From: Secundilactobacillus silagincola
GTDB taxonomy: Bacteria; Bacillota; Bacilli; Lactobacillales; Lactobacillaceae
Direction of reading: 5' to 3'
Assembly (NCBI RefSeq): GCF_002583405.1
Contig: NZ_BCMJ01000002.1
Coordinates: 310,001-374,000, forward strand
Length of the DNA: 64,000 nt
Shown one piece after another: positions 40,776 through 49,389 of this stretch (the first letter of the stretch is position 1; each line of letters begins with the position of its first letter). The notes below the pieces were generated by a model. It had not been told where the DNA came from, searched no databases, and was given only the letters and a program-made list of their open reading frames with translations. Both the position numbers and the translations under genes were made by a program.

Positions 40776-41550
40776 TTTAATTGTCAGTCCTACAGCGTTA
40801 GCCTTTGCGGTGATCCTCGTTGTGATTGCCTTAGCGATTAATTTAAAGGAAAAAATTGGCTTGGAACGCGATATGATTATTGGTGTGATTCGGGCAGTCA
40901 TTCAACTGACGGTGGTTGGCTACGTATTGACCTACATCATTAAGGTCAATCGAATTTGGCTGACGGGCTTAATGGTGGCAATTATTATCTTTAACGCCGC
41001 TTTGAACGCAAATAAGCGAGCCAACGGTATTCCTCACGCCTTCGTTATTAGTCTGCTGGCGATTGCCACCGCTACATTAATTACGATTCTGTTGCTGGTT
41101 ATAGCGGGTGCAGTCCGGTTTACACCTAGTCAAATCGTGCCAATTTCCGGGATGATTGCTAGTAACGCTATGGTGGCTATTGGACTGGCCTACCGCAGTA
41201 TGAATACCAGTTTCCACGATCAGCGGCAGGGCGTGCTGGAACGATTGGCCCTTGGCGCTAATTTGAAACAAGCTTCCGCACACATCGTTCAAATGGCGAT
41301 TCGGACTGGCATGGCACCTACAATTGACTCAGCCAAAACGGTGGGAATCGTTAGTTTACCTGGCATGATGTCGGGTTTGATTTTCGCGGGTGTTGACCCC
41401 ACCAAGGCCATCATGTATCAGATCATGGTTACTTTTATGTTATTAGCGGCCACTAGTATTGGTAGCGTGATTGCCTGTTATCTGGCCTATCCGCGGTATT
41501 ACAACAGTGATATGCAATTGAGAGATAAATCGTTAAATTCGGCTAAATAA
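40768..41550 (+). CDS. fetB: FetB/YbbM-like permease (UPF0014)
   Basis: Integral membrane protein of 260 residues with about seven hydrophobic segments and the family motifs RAVIQLTVVGYVL, PISGMIASNAMVAIGLA and LPGMMSGLIFAG. Start ATG 40768 (MNNLIVSP) lies in the end of the ATPase gene with GAGGTG upstream. It forms the membrane half of the FetAB-type exporter. Confidence 0.9.
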   Translation: MNNLIVSPTALAFAVILVVIALAINLKEKIGLERDMIIGVIRAVIQLTVVGYVLTYIIKVNRIWLTGLMVAIIIFNAALNANKRANGIPHAFVISLLAIATATLITILLLVIAGAVRFTPSQIVPISGMIASNAMVAIGLAYRSMNTSFHDQRQGVLERLALGANLKQASAHIVQMAIRTGMAPTIDSAKTVGIVSLPGMMSGLIFAGVDPTKAIMYQIMVTFMLLAATSIGSVIACYLAYPRYYNSDMQLRDKSLNSAK

Positions 41551-41561
41551 GCTGATAACAC

Positions 41562-41612
41562 AAAAGCAGCTTTACCATTCAGTTAGTCGCTGATAGTAAA
41601 GTTGCTTTTATG
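41562..41612. terminator. Terminator between convergent genes
   Basis: AAAAGCAGCTTTAC / GTAAAGTTGCTTTT arms around a 20-base loop. Confidence 0.8.
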
Positions 41613-41621
41613 ATTGAAAGT

Positions 41622-42599
41622 TTAGTTTTCCACTGGTACACCTGCGTTAAGGCGGTCCATGATCACTGAAACGGGTTCAATCTTCTTGATTTGTGAGATA
41701 CCTAATCCAAATGAGGCATAACCCTTAGTGAGGTCGCCTTCAAGCATGCCAATCCGCATACCATCACCAGCAGATGAGGCTTTAGAAATTTCTTCCCGGC
41801 TTGCTCCCTTGGTATCCATTTGAACTAACTTATCTGGTAATTCGCCTGGTAAGGAACGGTAATAGGCGGGAAGTGTTCGGTACATCACCAGGTCATCCGC
41901 ATCTGCCTTGAGTGCTAGTGCTTTGATATTTTCAGCCAAACGGCTTTCTTCAGACATCATAAATGCAGTACCAGCATACAGACCCTCAGCACCAAGCGCA
42001 AAGACGGCCTTAGCGGTTCGTGCATCCACGATACCGCCAGCTGCCATCACGGGCATGTCGTTAGCAGCATCGACAACCATTGGGACAGCTGAAAGGGTAC
42101 CGATAACCTTTGTAGGGATAGTGCCACCTTCATCAAAGCCAGTGGCAACGAAGATATCGACGCCAGTAGCTTCAGCTTGTTTAGTAATTTCAACTGTGGG
42201 TGTGATGGGACGAAAGACAACGGTAATCCCGGCTGCTTTAACTTTAGTTACTTGATCAGCATTAAAATCACCAACGCAGATGGCAACGGGAACCTGCTCA
42301 TCAATCATGAGTTGAAGGGTTGGCTCGAAGAAAGTGTCATTGGGGTTATTAGACATTGCCAAATTTAAGCCAAATGGTTTGTCGGTTAATTGACGGGTTT
42401 TCCGAATTTCGTTACGGGTGCGTTCGATGGTTTCGTCCAGTGAACGGGTAACGGTTGTTTGGCCAGCGTTAAAACCAATAACCCCTAAGCCACCAGCATT
42501 ACTAACAGCGGCAACTAATTTAGCGTCAGTTAGCCAAAGTAGTGGTCCTTGGATGATTGGCTTTTCAATCTTCAAAATTTGAGCAACACGATTCGTCAT
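41622..42599 (-). CDS. Nitronate monooxygenase/FabK-like flavin oxidoreductase
   Basis: FMN TIM-barrel protein of 325 residues: QGPLLWLTDAKLVAAVSNAGGLGVIG at the start (spread over residues 17-42), PVMAAGGIVDARTAKAVFALGAEG for phosphate binding. The catalytic His found in the GGH motif of nitronate monooxygenases and FabK is replaced (ATGFDEGGTIPT), so the reaction may differ. Divergent from a LysR regulator, its probable controller. GGAGTGA ribosome site. Confidence 0.85.
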   Translation of the reverse strand: MTNRVAQILKIEKPIIQGPLLWLTDAKLVAAVSNAGGLGVIGFNAGQTTVTRSLDETIERTRNEIRKTRQLTDKPFGLNLAMSNNPNDTFFEPTLQLMIDEQVPVAICVGDFNADQVTKVKAAGITVVFRPITPTVEITKQAEATGVDIFVATGFDEGGTIPTKVIGTLSAVPMVVDAANDMPVMAAGGIVDARTAKAVFALGAEGLYAGTAFMMSEESRLAENIKALALKADADDLVMYRTLPAYYRSLPGELPDKLVQMDTKGASREEISKASSAGDGMRIGMLEGDLTKGYASFGLGISQIKKIEPVSVIMDRLNAGVPVEN

Positions 42600-42739
42600 G
42601 ATTATTCACTCCAGTTATAATTTTTGTGATACAATTCACTTACAGATGTTATTATAGTGGCAGAAACCGAAACTTGCCATTAACTATTAAAATAAAAATT
42701 ATTACTAAATAGATATAATTTTAAACAAGGAGGTTTGTC

Positions 42740-43666
42740 ATGAGCACCCATCGAACATTATTGAATATCTTAAAAACGGTTGAATACTCACAGACTTTAT
42801 CGGACGTTGCTAACCGGCTGTTTATTAGTCAGCCCTATATTAGTAAGTTACTTAAAGAATCTGAACAGGAATACCGCGTCACTTTGGTAACTCGTACTAA
42901 GCCCATCGAACTTACTGATGCCGGGATCATCATGATTAATGGCTTACAGGCAGTAGTAGATGAAGAAAACCGACTTAATGAAAGCTTACTGGCCCATGTT
43001 AATCAGGAGAACCAGCCGATTCAAGTTGCCGTAACTGATCCGTTTTTGAGCGACATCGTAACGGATGGGCTGTCCAAGTACTATGCAGCGCATCCTAACC
43101 AGCCGATTAATATTAAGCTTTTAAACGACGTGCCAGTTAGCAGCCAGATTGATACTAAAAATATCGATATTTTTGTCGGTAAGCGGCTGCTCGATACCAA
43201 TTTTAAACAAATTCACGTTCCTGACCGACAGTTGTGTTTCTTCATTTCAAGTCACTGTAATTACTACGACCCTGACAGACTCTATCAAGACTTTCAGTAT
43301 GATTCAATTAAGGCGTTGAATACCCATTCGTACATTGGCTTTGCGGGTTATGATGCTTTTCAACGTTACGTGAACCTGAGCTTTAAAAAGGAAGATGTGG
43401 CGTTATCGACCGCTCTAACTGTGCCAACGGCAGCGGATGCCCTTAGAGCTGTTGATCATATTCCTAACTCGGCGACGGTAACCACGTTATATACTGCCGA
43501 AAAGGTTTTTCCAGAACGGAATTTTAATTTAATGCCACTACCAGCAAACATACTGAGCCTTGCTTCAACCATCAATTATCGCAACACAGCGGATGATGCG
43601 TTTGTCAATATTGCCCAATACATCAAGCAATTACTGCAAACTCACGATCATTCACTAATGGTATGA
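42740..43666 (+). CDS. LysR-family transcriptional regulator
   Basis: 308 residues: N-terminal helix-turn-helix (TLSDVANRLFISQPYISKLLKESEQ within residues 18-43) and a C-terminal effector domain. AGGAGG precedes the ATG. The divergent position suggests control of the flavin oxidoreductase gene across a 140-base intergenic region with a TATAAT box at about 42714. Confidence 0.88.
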   Translation: MSTHRTLLNILKTVEYSQTLSDVANRLFISQPYISKLLKESEQEYRVTLVTRTKPIELTDAGIIMINGLQAVVDEENRLNESLLAHVNQENQPIQVAVTDPFLSDIVTDGLSKYYAAHPNQPINIKLLNDVPVSSQIDTKNIDIFVGKRLLDTNFKQIHVPDRQLCFFISSHCNYYDPDRLYQDFQYDSIKALNTHSYIGFAGYDAFQRYVNLSFKKEDVALSTALTVPTAADALRAVDHIPNSATVTTLYTAEKVFPERNFNLMPLPANILSLASTINYRNTADDAFVNIAQYIKQLLQTHDHSLMV

Positions 43667-43707
43667 TAATAATCAATACTTCCAATTTGAAATGAAGGTC
43701 GTTATTA

Positions 43708-44385
43708 ATGAGAATAAACGTTTTACAGCACACGCCAAGTGAAGGTCCAGGAAGCATCGTCGATTGGGCAGCAGACCATGGGCACCAAGTCTATATTTAC
43801 CACCCGTATCAGTTCAACGGAATTCTGCCAACGGTGGATGACACGGACCTGTTGGTAATTTTAGGTGGGCCAATGAGTCCCAATGATGACGTGGAATGGG
43901 TTAAGAACGAGCGGCAATTGATCAAACAGTTACTAGCACAGCATAAGCCGATTTTTGGTGCTTGTTACGGGGCCCAGCAAATTGCTAAAACGCTGGGGTA
44001 TCAAGTTTTAAAGGCACCGCATAAAGAGGTCGGCTGGGCACCGGTATACCTTCAAAGTAACAAGGTTCCGGGATTGCCTAAGCAACTAACCGCGTTGCAT
44101 TGGCATGAAGAAATGTTTGAAGTCCCCACTGAAGCACAATTGTTATTTACCAGTGATTTAGTGCATAATCAGGGCTTTATACTAGGCGATAACGTGATTG
44201 GCTTGCAGTTTCATTTAGAACCCAAGACAATCAACGTGCGAACCATGGCTATCAATGATGGTCAGTATGCCAATGAGGGTAATGATCTGCACCAGACTGC
44301 TGCTGAAATTCTCCAAGCACCAGTGCCTGTAGAGAACAAGATGGCGATTGACGCTATTTTTGATTTTTTAACCAAAACTAATTAG
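43708..44385 (+). CDS. Class I glutamine amidotransferase-like protein
   Basis: 225 residues of the stand-alone GMP-synthase-like amidotransferase group: LVILGGPMSPND, nucleophile Cys in FGACYGAQQIA, and His-x-Glu in LQFHLEPK. No synthetase partner is adjacent; stand-alone members include gamma-glutamyl hydrolases. It follows the LysR gene by 41 bases with a weak ribosome site. Own terminator downstream. Confidence 0.88.
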   Translation: MRINVLQHTPSEGPGSIVDWAADHGHQVYIYHPYQFNGILPTVDDTDLLVILGGPMSPNDDVEWVKNERQLIKQLLAQHKPIFGACYGAQQIAKTLGYQVLKAPHKEVGWAPVYLQSNKVPGLPKQLTALHWHEEMFEVPTEAQLLFTSDLVHNQGFILGDNVIGLQFHLEPKTINVRTMAINDGQYANEGNDLHQTAAEILQAPVPVENKMAIDAIFDFLTKTN

Positions 44386-44425
44386 TAAAATCCCGTTTGA
44401 AAGCCCATTCAAACGGGGTTTTTGT
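44386..44425 (+). terminator. Terminator after the amidotransferase gene
   Basis: TCCCGTTTGAA / TTCAAACGGGG arms followed by TTTTTGTT. Confidence 0.88.
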
Positions 44426-44497
44426 TCGAAATTGACTCCAAATTAAACTTATCTTGTGATATCATAATTGTTATGAATTTAAACAGGGGATGATAAC

Positions 44498-45838
44498 ATT
44501 ATTGAGCTTTTCGAAAAAGCGCCGATTCCAAAAGCCTACTTTACATTAGCTTTGCCCGTAGTTTTTGGGACCGTTATTTCCATGATTTATAACTTAACGG
44601 ATACCTTTTTTATTGCGCAGACGCAAAACGCTAACCTGGTTGCCGGAATTACGCTGTGTACCCCGTTGTTTTCAATGATGATTGCATTGGGGGATATGTT
44701 TGGCTTGGGTGCCAGTTCAGCTATTTCAAGGTTGCTCGGTCAGAAAAAGTACAAGCTGGCCGGCCGTGTTAACAGTTTTTCGTTTTATGGCGCGCTTACA
44801 CTTGGCATTATTGTAATGATTTGCCTGTTTGTGTTTAGAAAAGAAGGCTTATCACTGTTGGGGGTTACACCTAGTACATATCAATACGCCAATATTTTTT
44901 ATGAAATTATGGCGGCGGCTAGTGTGCTGATTATTATTTCTTTGGTTCCCATTAACACCCTTCGTACTGAGGGCTTGGCTACTCAATCGATGATTGGGAC
45001 GGCATCAGGGACCGTTCTGAAGATTTTCTTGGATCCACTATTTATTTTTGGTTTTCACTTAGGTGCAGCGGGTGCCGCGTTAGCAACCGTGGTCGGGTAC
45101 TTAGTTACAGATACAATTTTAATTGGCTACACCGTTCGACGCGCACGTTATTTGCACGTTCATGTTAACAAAATGAAGATTCCCCTCAGTGAGGTAAAAG
45201 ACGTACTCATGATTGGTTTGCCAGCTTCGGTAACGAACTTTATGACCATGCTGGGCACGGCTTTAATGAATAACTTTTTGATTGTGTACGGTGCCACCAA
45301 AGTTGCCGGTTTCGGAATTGCAATCAAGGTTGAAACCATTGTTATCATGGTACTCGTTGGTTTCTGTTTCGGCTCACAAGCATTGATTGGGTACAACTAT
45401 GGTGCTAGAAATAAAGAACGGTTAACCAAAATTATTCAGTTTGACTTGTTAGTTAACGTTGTGTTCGCGTTTATTATTGCGCTGGGCTTGATGGTGATTT
45501 CACCTGCACTGTGTGGGTTGTTTATGAAGGATCAAAACGTTGTGCACGCTGCAAGTTACATGTTGCGCTGGTTCCTGATTACCACACCGTTCATTGGGGC
45601 CTCGATGGTGTTCACCACCATGTTCCAGGCTGTGAACCAACCGCTAGATGCCTTCTTGATGTCAGTTTCCCGTCAAGGTGTGGTGTTTGCCGTTGTGATT
45701 TTCATCATGGCATCCGTTATGGGTTATCAGGGTGTCATTGTGTCGCAACCAATTGCGGATGTGATCACTGCAGTTATGGGATTAGGCCTTTATTACCATG
45801 AATTTGGTCCCAAGGGGAAAGTGGTTGCAAATTGGTGA
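44498..45838 (+). CDS. MATE-family efflux transporter, likely ATT start
   Basis: Membrane exporter of 446 residues with about 12 hydrophobic segments; the first half has ALPVVFGTVISMIYNLTDTF, and IGYNYGARN occurs in the middle as in MatE proteins. Substrates are probably cationic or aromatic toxic compounds. The family N-terminus IELFEKAPIPKAYF is encoded in frame upstream of the first usual start codon (TTG 44552) but has no ATG, GTG or TTG before it. AGGGGA at 44485 sits 7 bases before ATT 44498, so ATT initiation is the simplest reading. Confidence 0.85.
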   Translation: MIELFEKAPIPKAYFTLALPVVFGTVISMIYNLTDTFFIAQTQNANLVAGITLCTPLFSMMIALGDMFGLGASSAISRLLGQKKYKLAGRVNSFSFYGALTLGIIVMICLFVFRKEGLSLLGVTPSTYQYANIFYEIMAAASVLIIISLVPINTLRTEGLATQSMIGTASGTVLKIFLDPLFIFGFHLGAAGAALATVVGYLVTDTILIGYTVRRARYLHVHVNKMKIPLSEVKDVLMIGLPASVTNFMTMLGTALMNNFLIVYGATKVAGFGIAIKVETIVIMVLVGFCFGSQALIGYNYGARNKERLTKIIQFDLLVNVVFAFIIALGLMVISPALCGLFMKDQNVVHAASYMLRWFLITTPFIGASMVFTTMFQAVNQPLDAFLMSVSRQGVVFAVVIFIMASVMGYQGVIVSQPIADVITAVMGLGLYYHEFGPKGKVVANW

Positions 45839-45846
45839 ATGAAACA

Positions 45847-45968
45847 GAGTGTGAAAACAAGCGGTTAAAGAGTGAAGTATAAGGGCTCAAAGCGTAACTT
45901 TCCCAAAGTTCAGGGAAAGTTACGCTTTGAGCCCTTATATGCAACTCTTTGCTTGTTTGAGCACGTTT
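45847..45968 (+). repeat. 3'-end hairpin repeat, type A copy 2
   Basis: GAGTGTGAAAACAAGC at the left and GCTTGTTTGAGCACGTTT at the right enclose a lower stem AAAGAGT/ACTCTTT and a 27-base core stem from TATAAGGGCTCAAAGCGTAA (45878) to its complement ending 45939. The core differs from those of copies A1 and A3. Confidence 0.82.
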
Positions 45969-45969
45969 A

Positions 45970-46087
45970 GGAGAGTGTGGTACAACTCGGTAGATTCCAG
46001 AATGTAACGCAAAAACTATTCCGGCGTTCTTTGTCGGAGTAGTTTTTGCGTTACATGGCCGGAATCTGAGTTGTAAAGCACGTTTAG
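45970..46087 (+). repeat. 3'-end hairpin repeat, type B copy 2
   Basis: Directly follows A2. Outer arms ACAACTCGGTAGATTCC (45982) and GGAATCTGAGTTGT (ending 46074), core ATGTAACGCAAAAACTA and complement, and a right flank GCACGTTTAGG that matches the end of A2. Confidence 0.8.
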
Positions 46088-46108
46088 GCTAGATAAAAGT
46101 ATTGAACA

Positions 46109-46169
46109 AAGCAAGACTATTAAAACAGTTTGGTTAATTCGTGTGAACCATCACAAACTAACCAAGCTG
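46109..46169 (+). repeat. Additional hairpin
   Basis: ATTAAAACAGTTTGGTTA and TAACCAAGCTGTTTTAAT are near-perfect arms around a 22-base loop. It has no long T run after it; it may be a terminator for the MATE gene or a relic of another repeat. Confidence 0.5.
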
Positions 46170-46502
46170 TTTTAATTATGAGCACAATAACTCAAACGTT
46201 AGACTAGAACAAAACTTTGATTTAAAACTGAAACCCAGTATGTGATAAAATAACAATCTCAAAGTTTTTCTTAGACAAATATAATCGAAAAGATTGATGT
46301 AAACGCTTTAAAATTTAGCTGAAATGAACTATAACTAAGGTGTAAGCAAATGAGAACCAGTTCACAAGCAATTCTTAAGCATATGTAGAACTATAACATT
46401 CTGGTTATAGTGATATGTTCCAAGAATGATTTGTAAATTGACTTTCACTTCAACTTTCATTTAATTATTTTGTCAAATTAATCATTTGGAGATGATGGAG
46501 TT
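46170..46502. promoter_or_regulatory. Upstream region of the alcohol dehydrogenase gene with a cre-like site
   Basis: About 330 AT-rich bases without an ORF. ATGTAAACGCTTTAA (46297-46311) matches the CcpA cre consensus at all but one position. The promoter was not located with confidence. Confidence 0.5.
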
Positions 46503-47624
46503 ATGCGTATTAAAGCAGCAGTTGTTGATAAAAAAGGCGCTTCATTTGAAATGCGCGATGACGTCGAATTAGCACCAATGCAAGCTGACGACTTGCAGAT
46601 CCACATGGTAGCTTCAGGGATTTGTCATTCTGACGAAGCTTTACGTAAGGGTGATGCCGAAATTGGTTACCCAATTATCCTCGGTCATGAAGGTTCAGGT
46701 ATCGTTGAAAAGATTGGCCCAGAAGTTAAAAACTTCAAGGTTGGCGATCACGTTGTGCTTTCCTTCTATGGTTGCGGAAGTTGCGTGAACTGCTTGAGAG
46801 GTGTTCCGACACAGTGCTTGAACTACGCTGCTAATAACCTGTCAGGTGTACGTCCAGATGGAAGCGCTCACTTCACTGAAAACGGCAAGCAAGTTGATGA
46901 CATGTTTGACCAATCCTCATTCACCACAACGACCATTGTTCGTGAAGCTAATGCAGTTAAAGTTCCTAAAGATCTTGATTTACGTAAATTAGGACCTCTG
47001 GGCTGTGGCTACGTCACTGGTAGTGGTACCGTTCTTAACACCTTGAAGCCGAGACCAGGTCAGACCATTGCCGTCTTCGGTACTGGTGCCGTTGGCTTGG
47101 CAGCTATGATGGCTGGTAAGATTTCCGGCTGCACAACTGTTATCGCGGTTGATGTTGTTGACTCACGTCTAAAGTTGGCTAAAGAATTGGGCGCTACTGA
47201 TGTTGTTAACAGTAAGAGTGAAGATGCTGTTGAAAAGATCAAGTCATTAACGGATGGTCACGGTGTTGACTTTGCGGTTGATACTACCGGTGTTAAGAAG
47301 GTTATGGAAGATTCTATCCAAGCCTTAGCACAAGGTGGGACTTCAGCATGCATCGCCGTTACCCCTAACCACGTTGATTTGGATACTTGGAACGACCTTT
47401 GTGTTGACGATCGTAAAGTTATCGGTGTTAACATGGGCGATGCCGTTCCACAAATCGATATTCCTCGTTTGATCAAGTTCTACCAGGCCGGCATGTTCGA
47501 CTTCGACAAGACCGAAAAGTTCTACAAGTTCGATCAAATCAACGAAGCTAACGCTGATTCAGGCAGTGGTAAGACCATCAAGCCAATCCTGGTTATCGAT
47601 CCAGACTACGTACCAGGCAAATAA
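46503..47624 (+). CDS. Zinc-dependent alcohol dehydrogenase (aryl-alcohol type)
   Basis: Zinc MDR of 373 residues. Catalytic zinc ligands: Cys in GICHSDE, HE in GHEGSG and Cys in GPLGCGYVTG; structural zinc pattern CGSCVNCLRGVPTQC; NAD loop FGTGAVGLAA. The length and LGCGYVTGSG motif fit the benzyl/aryl-alcohol dehydrogenase branch. Codon choice is that of a highly expressed gene. It precedes an aldehyde dehydrogenase by 56 bases; together they could interconvert alcohol, aldehyde and acid with NAD. Confidence 0.9.
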   Translation: MRIKAAVVDKKGASFEMRDDVELAPMQADDLQIHMVASGICHSDEALRKGDAEIGYPIILGHEGSGIVEKIGPEVKNFKVGDHVVLSFYGCGSCVNCLRGVPTQCLNYAANNLSGVRPDGSAHFTENGKQVDDMFDQSSFTTTTIVREANAVKVPKDLDLRKLGPLGCGYVTGSGTVLNTLKPRPGQTIAVFGTGAVGLAAMMAGKISGCTTVIAVDVVDSRLKLAKELGATDVVNSKSEDAVEKIKSLTDGHGVDFAVDTTGVKKVMEDSIQALAQGGTSACIAVTPNHVDLDTWNDLCVDDRKVIGVNMGDAVPQIDIPRLIKFYQAGMFDFDKTEKFYKFDQINEANADSGSGKTIKPILVIDPDYVPGK

Positions 47625-47680
47625 GTGATTGAGACGTTTGTTGTAGAATACAGTTTGCATTTTGGAAGGAAGCAATAACC

Positions 47681-49156
47681 GTGTCAGAAACAAAAACAGG
47701 TTTAAAGCATTATCAAATGTATATCAACGGTGAGTTTAAGGATTCTAAATCAGGCAAACTTTTAACCGTAATTAATCCTTCAACTGGAGAAGAGATTTCA
47801 ACGGTGCCAAGTGCTACCCGTGAAGAAACTAAAGAAGCCATTGATGATGCTTATGAAGCTGAAAAATCATGGAAATTTGTACCAGCTGCTACTCGTGGCC
47901 AGTACTTACATGATGTTGCGACTGAAATTCGTAAGGATCAAGATCACTTGATCGATATGCTGCAAGAAGAACAAGGTAAGATCCGTTCATTAGCAACGAC
48001 TGAAATTACCTTCTCAGCAGACTATTTCGATTACATGGGTTCGGCTGCACGGACTTACGAAGGTGAAATTCTTCAATCTGACAATGCTAACGAAAACATT
48101 ATGATTACCAAGCAACCAATCGGTGTCGCCGCTGGGATTCTCCCATGGAACTTCCCATTCTTCCTGATTGCTCGTAAAATGGGTCCAGCTTTGGTAACGG
48201 GTAACACCATCGTTTTGAAGCCAAGTTCAGATACACCAAACTTAGCCCTTGAATTTGCTAAGATCGTCGACAAAGTTGGAATTCCAAACGGTGTTGTTAA
48301 CTTTGTTACTGGCCCAGGTTCAGTTGTTGGTGACGAATTATCCAAGAACAAGAAGATCGGTATTATTAGTTTGACCGGTTCCGTTGATTCTGGTAAGCGT
48401 GTCATGGCATCAGCTGCTACCCACATGGCTAAGGTCTCATTGGAATTAGGTGGTAAAGCACCTGCTATCGTGATGGACGATGCTGACATTGATCTCGCTG
48501 TTCAATCAATCATTGATTCACGTGTGGACAACAATGGTCAGCTTTGCAACAACTGTGAACGGATCTACGTTCAAGAAGGGGTTGCTGATGAATTCATCAA
48601 GAAGCTTAGTGACAAGATGTCTGCAATCAAGGTTGCTAACCCAATCACTGATAAAGACTCTGGCATTGGCCCTCTGATCAACCAAGCTGCTTTGGACAAG
48701 GTTGCCGGAATGGTTGACCGTGCCGTTGAAGCTGGTGGCAAGATTACGGCTGGTGGTCATAAGGTTCAAATCGAAAACGGTTTCTACTACGAACCAACGG
48801 TCATTACCAACGTCAAGCAGGATTCCGAAATTATTCAAGACGAAATCTTCGGTCCAGTTCTGCCAGTTGTTACCTTCAAGACATTGGATGATGCTATTGA
48901 AATGGCCAACGACAGCGACTTTGGTTTAACATCATCAATCTTTACTAAAGATGTTGATGTTGCCCAACGTGCTGCTAACGAATTGGAAGATGGCGAAACT
49001 TACATCAACCGGTTCAACTTCGAAGCCATGAACGGGTCTCACTCAGGCTGGAAGGAATCAGGTATCGGTGGTGACGATGGTCGTCACGGTATCGATGAAT
49101 TCTTGAACACTCACGTTATTTACCTACAGGGTCACCCTGAGAACACTAAGGCATAA
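47681..49156 (+). CDS. NAD-dependent aldehyde dehydrogenase
   Basis: 491 residues of the ALDH superfamily: general-base Glu in LELGGKAP, nucleophile Cys in NNGQLCNNCER, PWNFPF, and EIFGPVLPV. The best fit is the lactaldehyde/glycolaldehyde or succinate-semialdehyde branch; the exact substrate is undecided. Start GTG 47681 with GGAAGGAAG upstream. Expressed-type codon usage as in the preceding alcohol dehydrogenase, with which it probably forms an operon. Confidence 0.92.
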   Translation: MSETKTGLKHYQMYINGEFKDSKSGKLLTVINPSTGEEISTVPSATREETKEAIDDAYEAEKSWKFVPAATRGQYLHDVATEIRKDQDHLIDMLQEEQGKIRSLATTEITFSADYFDYMGSAARTYEGEILQSDNANENIMITKQPIGVAAGILPWNFPFFLIARKMGPALVTGNTIVLKPSSDTPNLALEFAKIVDKVGIPNGVVNFVTGPGSVVGDELSKNKKIGIISLTGSVDSGKRVMASAATHMAKVSLELGGKAPAIVMDDADIDLAVQSIIDSRVDNNGQLCNNCERIYVQEGVADEFIKKLSDKMSAIKVANPITDKDSGIGPLINQAALDKVAGMVDRAVEAGGKITAGGHKVQIENGFYYEPTVITNVKQDSEIIQDEIFGPVLPVVTFKTLDDAIEMANDSDFGLTSSIFTKDVDVAQRAANELEDGETYINRFNFEAMNGSHSGWKESGIGGDDGRHGIDEFLNTHVIYLQGHPENTKA

Positions 49157-49180
49157 TTGAATCAAGTTAAATAACGCAGA

Positions 49181-49219
49181 ATAGGTATCTAGGGGTGATT
49201 GTCTCTAGGTACCTTTTCT
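49181..49219 (+). terminator. Terminator after the aldehyde dehydrogenase gene
   Basis: AGGTATCTAG / CTAGGTACCT arms followed by TTTTCTG. Confidence 0.75.
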
Positions 49220-49232
49220 GTTAAGCTGGAAT

Positions 49233-49246
49233 TGGAAACGCTTTCA
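49233..49246. promoter_or_regulatory. Consensus cre site
   Basis: TGGAAACGCTTTCA matches the CcpA cre consensus at every defined position. It lies about 120 bases upstream of an extended -10 that probably belonged to the transhydrogenase operon. Confidence 0.7.
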
Positions 49247-49350
49247 TAAAACGTGCATTTCCGTTGAATAGGATGAGTGACTGTGGAGAATAAATGTGTT
49301 ATTTAAGGCGTTTTCAAACATTGAAGTGGAGGTATGAATAGTTATTATTT

Positions 49351-49385
49351 TGGTATAACAATATCTAAAAATTTATCAAAGGGGG
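49351..49385 (+). promoter_or_regulatory. Probable original pnt promoter and ribosome site, cut off from pntA
   Basis: An extended -10 TGGTATAAC (49351-49359) is followed by AAAGGGGG (49378-49385) with no gene behind it. The transhydrogenase start codon is now at 50879 beyond the TnpB element. Same layout as at padR. Confidence 0.5.
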
Positions 49386-49389
49386 TAAC

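Noticed and set aside
48073-48489. 138-codon minus-strand ORF inside the aldehyde dehydrogenase gene
   Set aside because: A shadow of a strongly codon-biased gene without start signals.
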